Assembly: GCA_026400835.1 (NCBI GenBank) | Contig: JAPLOA010000005.1 | Span: forward strand, 1-58,458 | Direction of reading: 5' to 3' | Length of the DNA: 58,458 nt | Origin: Planctomycetales bacterium | GTDB taxonomy: Bacteria; Planctomycetota; Planctomycetia; Planctomycetales; Planctomycetaceae | Part shown: one piece after another, positions 8,648 to 17,651 of the stretch | How positions within the stretch are numbered: the first letter of the stretch is position 1 | Layout of the letters: every line of letters begins with the position of its first letter | The notes under the pieces: model-generated | Seen by the model: only the letters and a program-made list of their open reading frames with translations | Database searches by the model: none | Told to the model about the DNA's origin: nothing | Position numbers and translations under genes: made by a program

Positions 8648-8768
8648 GTTTTGTGAACCGCAAAGAATCAGCATCGCCAAAAATTCCTCTGAAGTCGCAG
8701 GAATGTGGTCGCACGTAAACTCTCTCTCAGTGAATGTCCTCAGTACGTCAAATGTAGTAGAGGCCGTT

Positions 8769-9240
8769 TCAAAACCCCTTCAAGCACAACATCATGCAGG
8801 CGAGATGAAAGAAACCTTCGAAGAGATGAGCGTGTCGTTCGTGTCGGACAAGGAGCCGTCTTTGGTATTGAAGCCAGCTGATTGTTCGTTCGATTTTCCA
8901 GCGATGGAGATATCGGCGAAGCGATCTGCCGTCCTGACGTGGCGGCTTCTTTCGTCCCTTGCGATGCGGAGTGATTTGTTCGATACCGCGCCATGACAAC
9001 GAATCTCGTATCCAGTCTGCATCAGCGGCCTTGTCATAAATCAGTCGTTTCGGACGTCTTTTTGTTACACGAATATCGACAAGGGTTTCAATGGTGTGCA
9101 CCTCGGCAACCTGCGCCGACGTAGTCAAAGCAGAGATGGGTATCCCATGAGCTTCGGTCAGCAGCATGAGTTTTGTGCCTTTGCCTTTTTTGGTCTTACC
9201 CACCTCAAGCCCCCTTTTTTTGCAGGCGAAAAGGTGCCAT
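8769..9240 (-). CDS. IS5-family transposase, second frame (OrfB)
   Basis: The C-terminal part of the same transposase, in the -1 frame relative to OrfA. It continues GLEVGKTKKGKGTKLMLLT, has the second catalytic aspartate in LIYDKAADADWIRD and the catalytic glutamate in RWKIERTISWLQ. Its own open frame extends back to 9419, but that region overlaps OrfA and is not transposase-like. The fused product would be about 280 residues, normal for this group. Confidence 0.85.
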
Positions 9241-9607
9241 CCCCCATCGCCTGCGACCAGTCGAGCAACTTTCGCCGATCCATGATTCGAATCAATTTCT
9301 CCCAGGCCTTGAGCAGCACCCCAGCTTCGGTCCATGCCTTGTGTCGTCGCCAGCAGGTCGCAGGGGATGGATATCTTTCTGGTAAATCTTGCCAACGAGC
9401 TCCGTTCTTGAGCATCCACAAGATGCCTTCGAGACAGGCTCGAGCGTCAACTCGCGGACGCCCTCCTTCTGGCGAAGGATCGGGGTCTTCAAACAAATCC
9501 TTGATGATTCTCCACTGGGTGTCGGAAACAAATGGCTTTGGAGCCGTCCTGGATCCTGTGGTATTCGGTCGACGTCGTTTCGGCCAAGAGCACAATTTGA
9601 TTAACAT
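9158..9607 (-). CDS. IS5-family transposase, first frame (OrfA)
   Basis: The N-terminal part of the DDE transposase: FVSDTQWRIIKDLF, the DUF4096-like region with GGRPRVDARACLEGILWML and GARWQDLPERYPSPATCWRRH, and the first catalytic aspartate in AMGDGTFSPAKKGG. The ATG at 9607 is chosen because AGGAG stands about 8 bases upstream; an in-frame start at 9631 would lie before that site. Past the slip site at 9221-9215 the frame runs into a stop within about 20 codons (ending NSCC), so the full enzyme needs a -1 shift into the second frame. Confidence 0.85.
   Translation of the reverse strand: MLIKLCSWPKRRRPNTTGSRTAPKPFVSDTQWRIIKDLFEDPDPSPEGGRPRVDARACLEGILWMLKNGARWQDLPERYPSPATCWRRHKAWTEAGVLLKAWEKLIRIMDRRKLLDWSQAMGDGTFSPAKKGGLRWVRPKKAKAQNSCC
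9215..9221 (-). promoter_or_regulatory. Programmed -1 frameshift slip site (A7G)
   Basis: On the - strand the sequence is GCAAAAAAAGGGG, seven A followed by G, exactly where the OrfA reading (A-K-K-G-G) must change to the OrfB reading (K-K-R-G-L-E-V-G). A-AAA-AAG-type heptamers are the known -1 slip sites in IS elements. The position follows from where similarity changes frame. Confidence 0.75.
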
Positions 9608-9701
9608 GAGAGCTACTCCTTTCGCTCTCACACAAATGCAAACTCCCTGCCATTGAAATATCTACAATCAGGTTTTGAAACAGCCTCTAAGCAACCCGAT
9701 C

Positions 9702-10448
9702 ATGAAAAAGTATTGTCACAACGAAAGATACACTGTCGCTGGCGCGGAACGGGTCTTAAGAGTCTTGTTTGACAAGGTTGGGATCCCTGACTCAATGCTC
9801 GATATTGGTTGCGGCGTAGGAACATGGATGGCTGCAGCATTGAGTTTAGGCTGCTCGAAGGTCCATGGGCTTGAGGGGACGGTAGAAGCACAGGATCAGT
9901 TGTATGTTCCGCGAGAGTGCATTTCTCGTATCGACCTTGAAGGTGAGTGGCAGGTCAGCGGAAAATACGATCTTATAATTTCGATGGAAGTGGCGGAGCA
10001 CCTCACCGAAAGCGCGGCAAACCGTCTCATTGTGAACGCGTGTAATGCGACCGATCAGATTCTTTTTTCGGCAGCAATTCCGGGCCAGCCAGGGCAGCAT
10101 CATGTTAATTGCAAGTGGCAAGCGGATTGGGAGGCGGCCTTCAACAATCACAGCTTTCAGTGCCAAGATTTCATCCGTTGGGCGATATGGAATGATGATA
10201 GTGTGGAACCTTGGTATCGCCAAAACGCATTTCTTGCCCGTCGAACGAGTGGTAAAATTGAAACGGGATGCATTCCAAATGTGATACACCCAGAAGTAGC
10301 AAAATACATGGACGCCAGCCTTTCTGCGGAAACAAAAGCGGCAGTTGACAAAGAAATTCGTGAAGGAGGCAGAGCGGTGTCATGGTATCCAGCAGTGTTC
10401 TTCAGTGGAATGCTCTGTAAAGTTCGTCGCCGTTTGGGTTGGCGTTGA
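9702..10448 (+). CDS. SAM-dependent methyltransferase (class I)
   Basis: A 248-residue class I methyltransferase. MLDIGCGVGTWMAAAL is motif I, VHGLEGT ends strand 2, and YDLIISMEVAEHL is the motif II/post-I block of the UbiG/Methyltransf_11-like group. The C-terminal region (NCKWQADWEAAF, FQCQDFIRWAIW) is like enzymes that methylate small sugars in glycan clusters. The start at 9702 leaves only 14 bp to the insertion sequence; an in-frame start at 9675 would lie inside the element and add residues encoded by its terminal repeat. The native 5' region, and perhaps the promoter, has thus been displaced by the insertion. Confidence 0.75.
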   Translation: MKKYCHNERYTVAGAERVLRVLFDKVGIPDSMLDIGCGVGTWMAAALSLGCSKVHGLEGTVEAQDQLYVPRECISRIDLEGEWQVSGKYDLIISMEVAEHLTESAANRLIVNACNATDQILFSAAIPGQPGQHHVNCKWQADWEAAFNNHSFQCQDFIRWAIWNDDSVEPWYRQNAFLARRTSGKIETGCIPNVIHPEVAKYMDASLSAETKAAVDKEIREGGRAVSWYPAVFFSGMLCKVRRRLGWR

Positions 10449-10751
10449 TTTTACAAGGCAGTTAATTTGTTGCTGCAATCGGTGCTATGCGCCTACATCT
10501 ATTCGCGCAGCTTTCTTGGCTCTTTGAAGACCGCCGGATGCAAAAAAGTTGAATCCATGATAGTTCTGAAACAAAAACATAAAATGCCTATTTGTTCGGC
10601 GAGCCTAAATGCGGGCATATGCGTCAGTCGCGAATCGGATTACTGGAAATTCGTGGGCGTGCGACGAAACTAAGCTTTAGTAAGTTGCTTGAAGCGTGTA
10701 CCCCGACAACAACCCGTGACTGCGACGTCTTTGCCAAGGGAAAGAGTACGA
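10449..10751. other. Intergenic region, 303 bp, nothing recognised
   Basis: The spacer between two methyltransferase genes is slightly A/T-richer than its surroundings. Short open frames here have no recognisable motif. A GGGAAAG about 10 bases before the ATG at 10752 is a possible ribosome binding site. No hairpin terminator or repeat was noticed. Confidence 0.5.
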
Positions 10752-11432
10752 ATGACACTACAACTGTTTAGACGCCTACGCGAGCGAAGTGGGTATCGTC
10801 GGGTGCAAGCTCGATACCACGAGGTCTTCAATTTGCTAAAGGACTTCACTATGATTCCAAGAGAGGCTTACATCGCCAATCTGGAGTTAGCGCAGCGATT
10901 TTCTTGCATACAGGGTGCAATTGTTGAGTGTGGAACATGGAGGGGTGGGATGATTGCCGGTATTGGAAAGTTATTGGGTCCGGAAAGATCCTACTATCTC
11001 TTTGATAGTTTTGAGGGACTTCCACCAGCGAAAGAAATCGATGGAGCGGCGGCAATCGGCTGGCAGTCAAATACCTCGTCGGCCACTTACCATAATAACT
11101 GCACCGCATCTGAAGAAGACGCGGCCACTGCCATGAAGCGCGCAGGCATCAATTCAGCGAACATAACAAAGGGTTGGTTCTCAAACACTTTATCGACACA
11201 AGTCTTTCCGGACGGAATTTCGATCTTGCGAATGGATGCCGATTGGTACGACTCGACTATGGATATTCTTAACAATCTCTTTCGGATAGTGAATCCTGGT
11301 GGCGTATTAATAATTGACGACTATCACACTTGGGACGGATGTTCAAAAGCGGTACATGACTTTCTCTCGAAAGGCCAGCTTACTGAACGCATTAGTATGC
11401 ACAATGGGATTTGTTTCATCCAAAAGAAATAG
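10752..11432 (+). CDS. TylF/MycF-like O-methyltransferase
   Basis: A 226-residue enzyme of the macrocin-O-methyltransferase family (PF05711), which methylates sugar hydroxyls with SAM and Mg2+. Recognisable blocks are GAIVECGTWRGGMIAGI (motif I), YYLFDSFEGLPP, ILRMDADWYDSTMDIL and GGVLIIDDYHTWDGCSKAV, whose D residues are the metal ligands in characterised relatives. The ATG at 10752 has GGGAAAG upstream; an in-frame TTG at 10689 is weaker. With the FkbM enzymes it makes this glycan rich in O-methyl sugars. Confidence 0.85.
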   Translation: MTLQLFRRLRERSGYRRVQARYHEVFNLLKDFTMIPREAYIANLELAQRFSCIQGAIVECGTWRGGMIAGIGKLLGPERSYYLFDSFEGLPPAKEIDGAAAIGWQSNTSSATYHNNCTASEEDAATAMKRAGINSANITKGWFSNTLSTQVFPDGISILRMDADWYDSTMDILNNLFRIVNPGGVLIIDDYHTWDGCSKAVHDFLSKGQLTERISMHNGICFIQKK

Positions 11433-11535
11433 GATTGGGCCGAGAGCAGTGAAAACTTTGCGACTGATTCCTATTTGAGTACGCAGTCAACTTATAGCGT
11501 AGGCTATACGCTGGTTGTGATAGTCACAGGCATTC

Positions 11536-12564
11536 ATGATCATTAAAATCTCTTTTATTGTGTGTACACACAATGGCGATTGTCGAATTTCGAAGACGCT
11601 CCGCAGCATTGTGGATCAGAAATTTCAAAGCCAGTTTACAGTTGAAGTCATCGTGGTCGACAATGCCTCCACCGATGACACGGAACGCGTTGCAACGGAG
11701 TTTCTGAAGTCTTCAGGTGTCGAGTTTCGGGTTGTTTGTGAACAAACGCCCGGGTTATCCGCTGCAAGAATGACTGGCTTTAAGTCATCATGTGGTGACA
11801 TCATGGTTCTTGTGGATGATGACAACGAACTTAAGCCTGACTTTGCGCAGCAGGCCTGTGAGTTGGTTCAGGAGTTCCCGGAGTGCGGGATCTTCGGTGG
11901 TCTCAATACCGAAGTTTGCGACGTGCCGTTTCCGGATTGGTTTCAAACGCACAAACACTCGTTTGCCTGCGGCCCCCTCTGGCACAAAGCAGAAGATGAC
12001 GTGACCGAGACTAAAGGTTATGTTTTTGGTGCCGGAATGGTATTGCGAGGGGACGCGGTGCAGACCTTGCTCAGCACTGGCTGGACACCCGCCTCGTCAG
12101 ACCGAAAAGGGCAAAGCCTAAGTTCTGGAGGAGACGTCGAACTCTGCATCGCAATGCGTATGCTCGGTTATCGAATTCGGTACAGTGAGCGATTGCAGCT
12201 CAACCATTGGATGACCAAAGAACGCCTTTCTTTCGAATATCTTGTACGACTCTACCGCGGATTCTACAGTTGCCCCGAACTTGCATTTTACAACGAAGCA
12301 AATTTTGAAACTCGAAGGCCATTGCGGAGTGATCTTGCGGTCGAATTGTTTACTCTCGCCAAATGCTACTTGATGTTTCGAAGCGCGGTGCGAAAACATC
12401 CGCATTTGGCCGCCGAAAGGGCCAGCTGGCTGGGGCGAGCTCAGGCCACAGTTGCGAATCGAATAGGTGCCGGCCGACGCGCCGATATCGTGAGGAAGCG
12501 GACGGCAATTCTGCGAACCCATACTGCGAACAGCCCTCCGGCCACTGATCAAATAAAGCCCTGA
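11536..12564 (+). CDS. Glycosyltransferase family 2 protein
   Basis: A 342-residue GT-A enzyme. FIVCTHNGDCRISKTL opens strand 1, VVDNASTDDT at 40-49 follows strand 2, and LVDDDNEL at 92-99 holds the D-x-D metal site. Later blocks GAGMVLRGDA and GGDVELCIAMRMLGYRI with a conserved E-D-like pair are the acceptor side, and the C-terminus has LNHWMTKERLSFEYLVRL, typical of GT2 enzymes of exopolysaccharide clusters. It begins 103 bp after the TylF-like gene and is followed by an FkbM gene 26 bp downstream. Confidence 0.85.
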   Translation: MIIKISFIVCTHNGDCRISKTLRSIVDQKFQSQFTVEVIVVDNASTDDTERVATEFLKSSGVEFRVVCEQTPGLSAARMTGFKSSCGDIMVLVDDDNELKPDFAQQACELVQEFPECGIFGGLNTEVCDVPFPDWFQTHKHSFACGPLWHKAEDDVTETKGYVFGAGMVLRGDAVQTLLSTGWTPASSDRKGQSLSSGGDVELCIAMRMLGYRIRYSERLQLNHWMTKERLSFEYLVRLYRGFYSCPELAFYNEANFETRRPLRSDLAVELFTLAKCYLMFRSAVRKHPHLAAERASWLGRAQATVANRIGAGRRADIVRKRTAILRTHTANSPPATDQIKP

Positions 12565-12590
12565 TCTGTCCGAAAGAGAATGAAACCGTA

Positions 12591-13319
12591 ATGTCGCTTT
12601 CAAAAATGCGTAACGTTCTGCATCGCATCGGTTTCGATTTTCATCGTTATCCGGCCACCCGAATGACCGTCATTCGGCGTCGAGGCCTGCTGCAATCGAT
12701 GGGAATTAAAACTTTCCTTGATGTCGGAGCGAACACAGGGGAGTTTGCTCAGGAGGTGCGTGCTGATGGTTTCAAAGGTTCAATCATTTCGTTTGAGCCG
12801 CTGTCGGAGGCTTTTAAACAGCTGAGTCAGCGAGCTGACGGTGACCCACAGTGGACGTGCTTAAACTGTGCCATCGGAAGTGAAACTGGCACTGCAACAA
12901 TCAACGTTGCTGGAAATTCGGTCAGCAGTTCACTTTTGCCGATGGCCAGTTTGCATTCTGACTCGGCACCCGATTCGGCCATTACGCGGTCAGAAGAAAT
13001 TCAGGTCAAACGACTAAGTGATCTGTGTGAGCAGTTGAAAACAGAGTTTCCGGCCTACTTGAAGATTGATACTCAGGGTTTCGAACTGGAAGTGCTGAAA
13101 AGTGCTCAGACGTTGTTGTCGCAGATACCAGCCATTGAGTTGGAGATGTCCATCTCCGAACTCTATGAAGGCCAGCCTCTGTTTCCGGAAGTCCACAACT
13201 ATCTGGAAGGGCAGGGCTACTACCTACATTCGATCGAAGAAGGCTTTGTGGATCGCCGCATGGATCGCATCCTGCAAATTGAATGTATTTATATTCACGG
13301 GAATCGGGACTTGGTTTGA
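12591..13319 (+). CDS. FkbM-family methyltransferase
   Basis: A 242-residue enzyme with FLDVGANTGEF at 42-52 and KIDTQGFE at 158-165. It is the closest relative in the window of the FkbM protein at 4663: both have a one-residue-equivalent layout, the block G(D/G)DP-x-W, TINV and SEEIQV/QEEIQV. The stop overlaps the next start as TGATG, so the downstream glycosyltransferase is coupled to it. Predicted to O-methylate a sugar of the cluster glycan. Confidence 0.85.
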   Translation: MSLSKMRNVLHRIGFDFHRYPATRMTVIRRRGLLQSMGIKTFLDVGANTGEFAQEVRADGFKGSIISFEPLSEAFKQLSQRADGDPQWTCLNCAIGSETGTATINVAGNSVSSSLLPMASLHSDSAPDSAITRSEEIQVKRLSDLCEQLKTEFPAYLKIDTQGFELEVLKSAQTLLSQIPAIELEMSISELYEGQPLFPEVHNYLEGQGYYLHSIEEGFVDRRMDRILQIECIYIHGNRDLV

Positions 13320-14254
13320 TGGATTGCCCCCCAATTATATTCCTGGTCTTCAACCGGCCAGAGCAAACTCGCCGCGTTTTCGAACGGATCCGTGCAGCGC
13401 GGCCAAAGAAATTGCTTGTCGCGGCAGATGGCCCGCGCGGGAACAATTCTAACGACGCATTACGATGTGCTGAAGTGCGTAGGATCTTCAACAACATCGA
13501 TTGGGAATGTGAGGTTACCCGTGCTTTTTCGGATGTGAACAAAGGATGTGCACGAGCGGTTTCGGAGTCCATCACATACGGTATGGATCTGTTTGGTGAG
13601 GCGATCATCCTGGAAGATGATTGTCTTCCTGATCTAAGCTTCTTTTCTTATTGCGCCGAGCTACTAGAGGTATACCGAAACGACAATCGAGTCATTTGCA
13701 TCAGTGGGAACAACTATCAAAATGGAAACTGGCGCGGCGACGGAAGTTTCTACTTCTCCAAGTACCCCCACTGTTGGGGATGGGCGACTTGGGAGCGGTC
13801 ATGGAAGCATTTCGACTTGAACATGCGGTTCTGGCCGTCTTATCGCGATTCAGAGAGGCTGGCGGCACGGTGCCCGCTTCGAGAAGAGCGCGACTTCTGG
13901 ATTCGTATGGGAGACCGTTGCTTTAGATCAGAAATTGACACTTGGGATATCCAGTGGTTGCTGTCATGCTGGCATGCAGACGGCCTTGCTGCTCTGCCAA
14001 ACCGAAATCTAGTTGAAAACATCGGATTTGGCCCCGACGCCACTCACACGGTTTCAACAAATTCGCAGCTACAGCAATCTGCATTGCGTCTGGATAACCT
14101 AACCCATCCCACAGTCGTTGCTGCCTGCCACGAAGCGGATAACTTTACATTTCTTCACCATTATCGAATTCCCGTATTTCGCCCGACATTTCTTCAGAGC
14201 ATCAGAATGAAGCTTGGAGCATGGAAACAAGCATTCTTGAATGCGCGTCAGTGA
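13319..14254 (+). CDS. GT-A glycosyltransferase, HlpA-like
   Basis: A 311-residue protein often annotated as hemolytic protein HlpA-like or sugar transferase. It has IIFLVFNRPEQTRRVFERI at the start, LLVAADGPR, then AIILEDDCLPD at 95-105 with the E-D-D metal site, and the signature HCWGWATWERSW at 151-162. The fold is GnT-I-like. The ATG at 13319 shares its A with the upstream TGA; an in-frame start at 13283 would overlap the FkbM gene by 37 bases and is less likely. Donor and acceptor are unknown. Confidence 0.8.
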   Translation: MDCPPIIFLVFNRPEQTRRVFERIRAARPKKLLVAADGPRGNNSNDALRCAEVRRIFNNIDWECEVTRAFSDVNKGCARAVSESITYGMDLFGEAIILEDDCLPDLSFFSYCAELLEVYRNDNRVICISGNNYQNGNWRGDGSFYFSKYPHCWGWATWERSWKHFDLNMRFWPSYRDSERLAARCPLREERDFWIRMGDRCFRSEIDTWDIQWLLSCWHADGLAALPNRNLVENIGFGPDATHTVSTNSQLQQSALRLDNLTHPTVVAACHEADNFTFLHHYRIPVFRPTFLQSIRMKLGAWKQAFLNARQ

Positions 14255-14309
14255 TTAGAAACCTCCAGTTGCAGTTGTTTCGGCCAGTGGACCTGATCGG
14301 CAATACAAG

Positions 14310-15368
14310 ATGAAGATCCTCTACGATGGAGATTCTCTCGATAACCTGGGTTCAGGTGTAGGTCGTTACTTTCGTTACCTGATGCACGGACTTCAGCATA
14401 CTCACGAAGTCACACTTCTCGATTCCGCTGGACGCTGGGATTTTGTTGACAGAACAATCCCTCGCATCGCAACCCGGCCAACCTTCGCAAAAAAGATTGC
14501 CAGAAAGCTTGGTAAAGCGGAACAACCGTTGGCGGGTTTTGGTATCTCGCACACTACGTTTTTCAGGAAGACGGTTGCTGTGTCCTGTCCGGAAGTTGTC
14601 ACTGTGTATGACATGGTGACCGAATGCTTTCCTGAATTCTGCCGTCCCTGGGGAAGTCAGCAGGCTGACGAAAAAGCGGCCGCCATTGAACGTGCCGACG
14701 CATGCATCGCAATCAGTGCTGAAACTGCGCGTAAGATGGCGATTCTGTATCCAGAGTCGGCCGCGAAAACCACAGTCATTCATCTCGGAAGCGAGCACGT
14801 TGACGATTGGGGTTTCACCAAAAGCGAGTCGACGAGATCAGCGCCGTACGTGGCCTATGTGGGCGGCAGAGTCGGATACAAGAACTTTCGCACGCTGGCT
14901 GAGGCTACCGGTTCAAAGGAATGGCCGGCTAATGTCACTCTAAAGGTGGCGGGAGGTGCTTTCTCCAGAGACGAAGAACTGATGTTGAAAGTAATCGGCA
15001 ACCGCGACCGAATAGAGAACGTGGGCCACCTTAGCGATTCGTCGCTGGCAGGGTTGTACGCAGGCAGTCTTGGCGTTGTGTTCCCATCACTTGATGAAGG
15101 CTTTGGACTGCCGATCGTTGAAGCACAAAGGCTGAGAACTGTGGTGCTTTGCAGCGATATTCCCATCTTTCACGAGATCGCCGGAGATGGTGCAATTTAT
15201 TTTGATCCAAGAAACGCAGAAAGTATTGCGAGCAAGATTTCCAGTTTAGAAAACAGTGTTAATGGGCGCGATCAATTTCTGAAAGTCGGGATAATGAACG
15301 CAAGTCGCTTCTCATGGGCTTGCTGCATTAATTCAACAAGAAATCTTTACGATACGATTGTGTCTTAA
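14310..15368 (+). CDS. Glycosyltransferase family 4 protein
   Basis: A 352-residue GT-B enzyme of the mannosyltransferase-like branch. LGSGVGRYFRYLMHGL at 13-28 is the N-terminal glycine loop, VVTVYDMVTECFPEF is the interdomain strand motif seen in WbdA/MtfB-type enzymes, YVAYVGGRVGYKNF opens the donor domain, and DEGFGLPIVEA at 262-272 is the nucleotide-sugar site. A mannosyl or rhamnosyl donor would fit the branch but is inferred only. Confidence 0.85.
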   Translation: MKILYDGDSLDNLGSGVGRYFRYLMHGLQHTHEVTLLDSAGRWDFVDRTIPRIATRPTFAKKIARKLGKAEQPLAGFGISHTTFFRKTVAVSCPEVVTVYDMVTECFPEFCRPWGSQQADEKAAAIERADACIAISAETARKMAILYPESAAKTTVIHLGSEHVDDWGFTKSESTRSAPYVAYVGGRVGYKNFRTLAEATGSKEWPANVTLKVAGGAFSRDEELMLKVIGNRDRIENVGHLSDSSLAGLYAGSLGVVFPSLDEGFGLPIVEAQRLRTVVLCSDIPIFHEIAGDGAIYFDPRNAESIASKISSLENSVNGRDQFLKVGIMNASRFSWACCINSTRNLYDTIVS

Positions 15369-15454
15369 GTTCGGTTATCAGTGACACTGACTTCAAATCG
15401 ACTGATTGGACCAACATTCGACAAGTTACGTAATCGAGTTTAGTTCGCATCCGA

Positions 15455-16372
15455 ATGCCCAGGCTATCAATCATCATTCCGTCCTTCCAGCAGCGGGACT
15501 ACCTTGCGGAATGTCTTGCATCCGCCGTCGCATCATCAACAGCCAAGGTGGAGCTGATTGTCGTTGATGGTGGAAGCACTGATGGGTCGGTTGGTGTGAT
15601 TAAAGAATTCGAGCCACACCTCGCCTGGTGGGTTTCGGAGCCCGACAAGGGCCAGACAGATGCCATCAACAAAGGACTGAGGCGAGCAACAGGTGATGTC
15701 TGGGCTTACCTGAACAGCGATGACCTGCTTCAGCCGGGCGGACTGGATATCGTCGCAAAGTTCTTCACCGATAATCCCGATGCCGATTGGCTTTCCGGCG
15801 GCTGCCGAGTCTTTGGCGAAGACATTGAGGACTGGTACCTGAACCCGGTTGGCATCACCAATGACCGAGAAATCCTGACACCTTGGGACCGGCCGCATCC
15901 TTATGTCTTCCCTCAATCCGGTGCCTGTTTCATGCGGCGGCATGTGATCGACAAGATCGGTTATTTTGACCCATCGTATCACTACTCCATGGATATGGAG
16001 TATTATACTCGAGCAGCAATTAAGGGTAAGATAGCTCAGCACATCACAGGCGAGTGTCTTGCTGCCTGGCGACTGCACACTGAGGCCAAGAGCTTTCAGC
16101 GAGGCGTCGCGTACGCTTTCCGTGAAGATGAGATACGCATTGCGGAAACCTATCTGGATTGTCTTGATCCACACGATCAGCAATTGCTCAAGCACCAGTT
16201 GACCGATCAGAAACGAGAACTGTTCCTGCGCAAGGCGATGTGGAACCATCGCGCCGGAGACGGAAAAACGGCTCGTTCGTTTTTGTGGCAGGCACTGCAA
16301 TTTTCTCCCAGTTGTCTGCTGCATCGTCCGTGGCTCGGTGCCGCTCGGCGAATCCTTTTGGGGAGTCGTTAG
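15455..16372 (+). CDS. Glycosyltransferase family 2 protein
   Basis: A 305-residue GT-A enzyme. LSIIIPSFQQRDYLAECLAS starts the fold, VVDGGSTDGS at 36-45 follows, SEPDKGQTDAINKGL at 61-75 is the typical GT2 helix of this subgroup, and AYLNSDD at 84-90 is the metal site. DMEYYTRAAIKGKI near residue 188 supplies the catalytic-base region. The C-terminal 60 residues are helical. Its neighbours are a GT4 gene upstream and a membrane acyltransferase downstream. Confidence 0.85.
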   Translation: MPRLSIIIPSFQQRDYLAECLASAVASSTAKVELIVVDGGSTDGSVGVIKEFEPHLAWWVSEPDKGQTDAINKGLRRATGDVWAYLNSDDLLQPGGLDIVAKFFTDNPDADWLSGGCRVFGEDIEDWYLNPVGITNDREILTPWDRPHPYVFPQSGACFMRRHVIDKIGYFDPSYHYSMDMEYYTRAAIKGKIAQHITGECLAAWRLHTEAKSFQRGVAYAFREDEIRIAETYLDCLDPHDQQLLKHQLTDQKRELFLRKAMWNHRAGDGKTARSFLWQALQFSPSCLLHRPWLGAARRILLGSR

Positions 16373-16398
16373 TGGTTCACGCATCCCTCATGGCTAAA

Positions 16399-16458
16399 GG
16401 TTGGATGGGCATTCTTGCCCTTCGAATCACAGTCGGACAGGAATGTCCAACCTACGTT
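16399..16458. repeat. Dispersed palindromic repeat (GGATGGGCATTCTTGCCC)
   Basis: GGTTGGATGGGCATTCTTGC...GTCGGACAGGAATGTCCAACC: two small hairpins within a larger inverted repeat (GGTTGGA/TCCAACC). A near-identical copy lies at 48210-48270. Repeats of this look are common between planctomycete genes. It ends just before the start of the acyltransferase gene. Confidence 0.75.
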
Positions 16459-16469
16459 GAAGAGTGTGG

Positions 16470-17651
16470 ATGGCGAAGGTAATTCAAAAATCCAATGTTG
16501 ATTGGGCACTTCGGCCTTCACAGCATATTGTCGGCCATCATGCGCTGCGAGGGATCGCCTCCGTTTCGGTCGCGATCATGCATCTTCAGATGGCAACGCG
16601 GCTGGGTTTTCCGTCTCTACAGACGCATTTGGCATTCTTCGCTAATGAAGCCGTTGATTTATTCTTCATACTCAGCGGGTTCATCTTTGCCTACGTCTAT
16701 GCCGGTGAAGGGCGTATCGACTGGAAAGATTTTTTCGTTGCTCGGTTCGCCAGGATCTATCCGGTTTATCTGCTTTCGATGCTGGTCGTCATGGCTTTGG
16801 ATGCGGTCACGTTACTACGTTATGGGGTGGCCTATCGGTCGCTGAGTCCGCTCCGTATCCTTCTGAACGTGCTGGGAGTTCAGGCTTGGTTTGGTCATGC
16901 GACCTCCGAGTCCATCAATCTGCCCGCTTGGTCCGTTTCTGTCGAGATTTTTCTGTATCTGGCGACTTTTCCGCTAATGATCGCGGTGTTTGGAAGAAAG
17001 CTCAAGGCCGGATTTGGATTATTACTTCCAGTATGCTGTGCTTGTTCTCTGATCACCGCTTGGTGCTATGTGGCTTTTGAGGGCGGTGATTTGCACTCGC
17101 CGCCTCGCCCAGTGCTGCGTGGGATAGCGGGGTTTGTTGCGGGATTTGTGATGTGTGGCTTTCTACGAGGACGCAATTGGCGAGTCTCCTGGTCCTCTTT
17201 GTGGTTTTGCATCGGAACTTTCGGGCTCGTACTTGTACTGCACCCGACGTTCGCCAGCGGTACCTTTGCTGCTCGAGTGGCGGCGTGGGCTTTCATGGCG
17301 ATGATTGTTTACGGCACTTTTGACAACAAAAGTCTGCCGGGGCGATGGTTCTCTTGGCGGGTGTTCGATGTGTTGGGAACTCTTTCGTTTTCGCTCTATC
17401 TTTGGCACATCCCAGTCGAAACCGTGCTTCGTAGAGTCCTGAAGTTTGTCACCCACGATTCTGAGGTTGAATCGAGTCGTCAGTTTGCCTGGATGCTATT
17501 GATTATGTTGAGTCTTGTTTCCATCGTTTCCTATTACGGGATTGAAGATCCGGCCCGCCGCAGAATTCGGATGTATTTTGGAGCAAAGAAGAATCGCGTG
17601 CCAGACGATAGTCCTCAAGACGACAGCGTCCCTGCTCATGGAGCACGCTGA
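16470..17651 (+). CDS. Acyltransferase 3 family membrane protein (OafA-like)
   Basis: A 393-residue integral membrane acyltransferase with about ten hydrophobic segments. The N-terminal HHALRGIASVSVAIMH carries the R-x10-H-like pair needed for acyl transfer, followed by FANEAVDLFFILSGFIFAYV and FFVARFARIYPVYLLSM, both hallmarks of PF01757. These enzymes move acetyl or other acyl groups across the membrane onto glycans. GAAGAG just upstream of the ATG at 16470 supports this start; the GTG at 16464 is an alternative. The stop overlaps the next start as TGATG. Confidence 0.9.
   Translation: MAKVIQKSNVDWALRPSQHIVGHHALRGIASVSVAIMHLQMATRLGFPSLQTHLAFFANEAVDLFFILSGFIFAYVYAGEGRIDWKDFFVARFARIYPVYLLSMLVVMALDAVTLLRYGVAYRSLSPLRILLNVLGVQAWFGHATSESINLPAWSVSVEIFLYLATFPLMIAVFGRKLKAGFGLLLPVCCACSLITAWCYVAFEGGDLHSPPRPVLRGIAGFVAGFVMCGFLRGRNWRVSWSSLWFCIGTFGLVLVLHPTFASGTFAARVAAWAFMAMIVYGTFDNKSLPGRWFSWRVFDVLGTLSFSLYLWHIPVETVLRRVLKFVTHDSEVESSRQFAWMLLIMLSLVSIVSYYGIEDPARRRIRMYFGAKKNRVPDDSPQDDSVPAHGAR

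Larger units (their letters stand above)
8760..9687 (-). mobile_element. IS5-family insertion sequence, complete, 928 bp
   Basis: The ends are imperfect inverted repeats: GAGGCCGTTTCAAAACCCC at the left and GAGGCTGTTTCAAAACCTG (reverse strand) at the right, two mismatches in 19. A TA dinucleotide flanks both sides (8758-8759 and 9688-9689), matching the TA or TNA target duplication of the IS427/IS1031 branch of IS5. Inside are two overlapping - strand frames for one DDE transposase joined by a frameshift site. Inverted repeats, target duplication and both frames look intact, so the copy may be recent and active. It sits between the GT61 gene and the methyltransferase gene at 9702. Confidence 0.9.
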
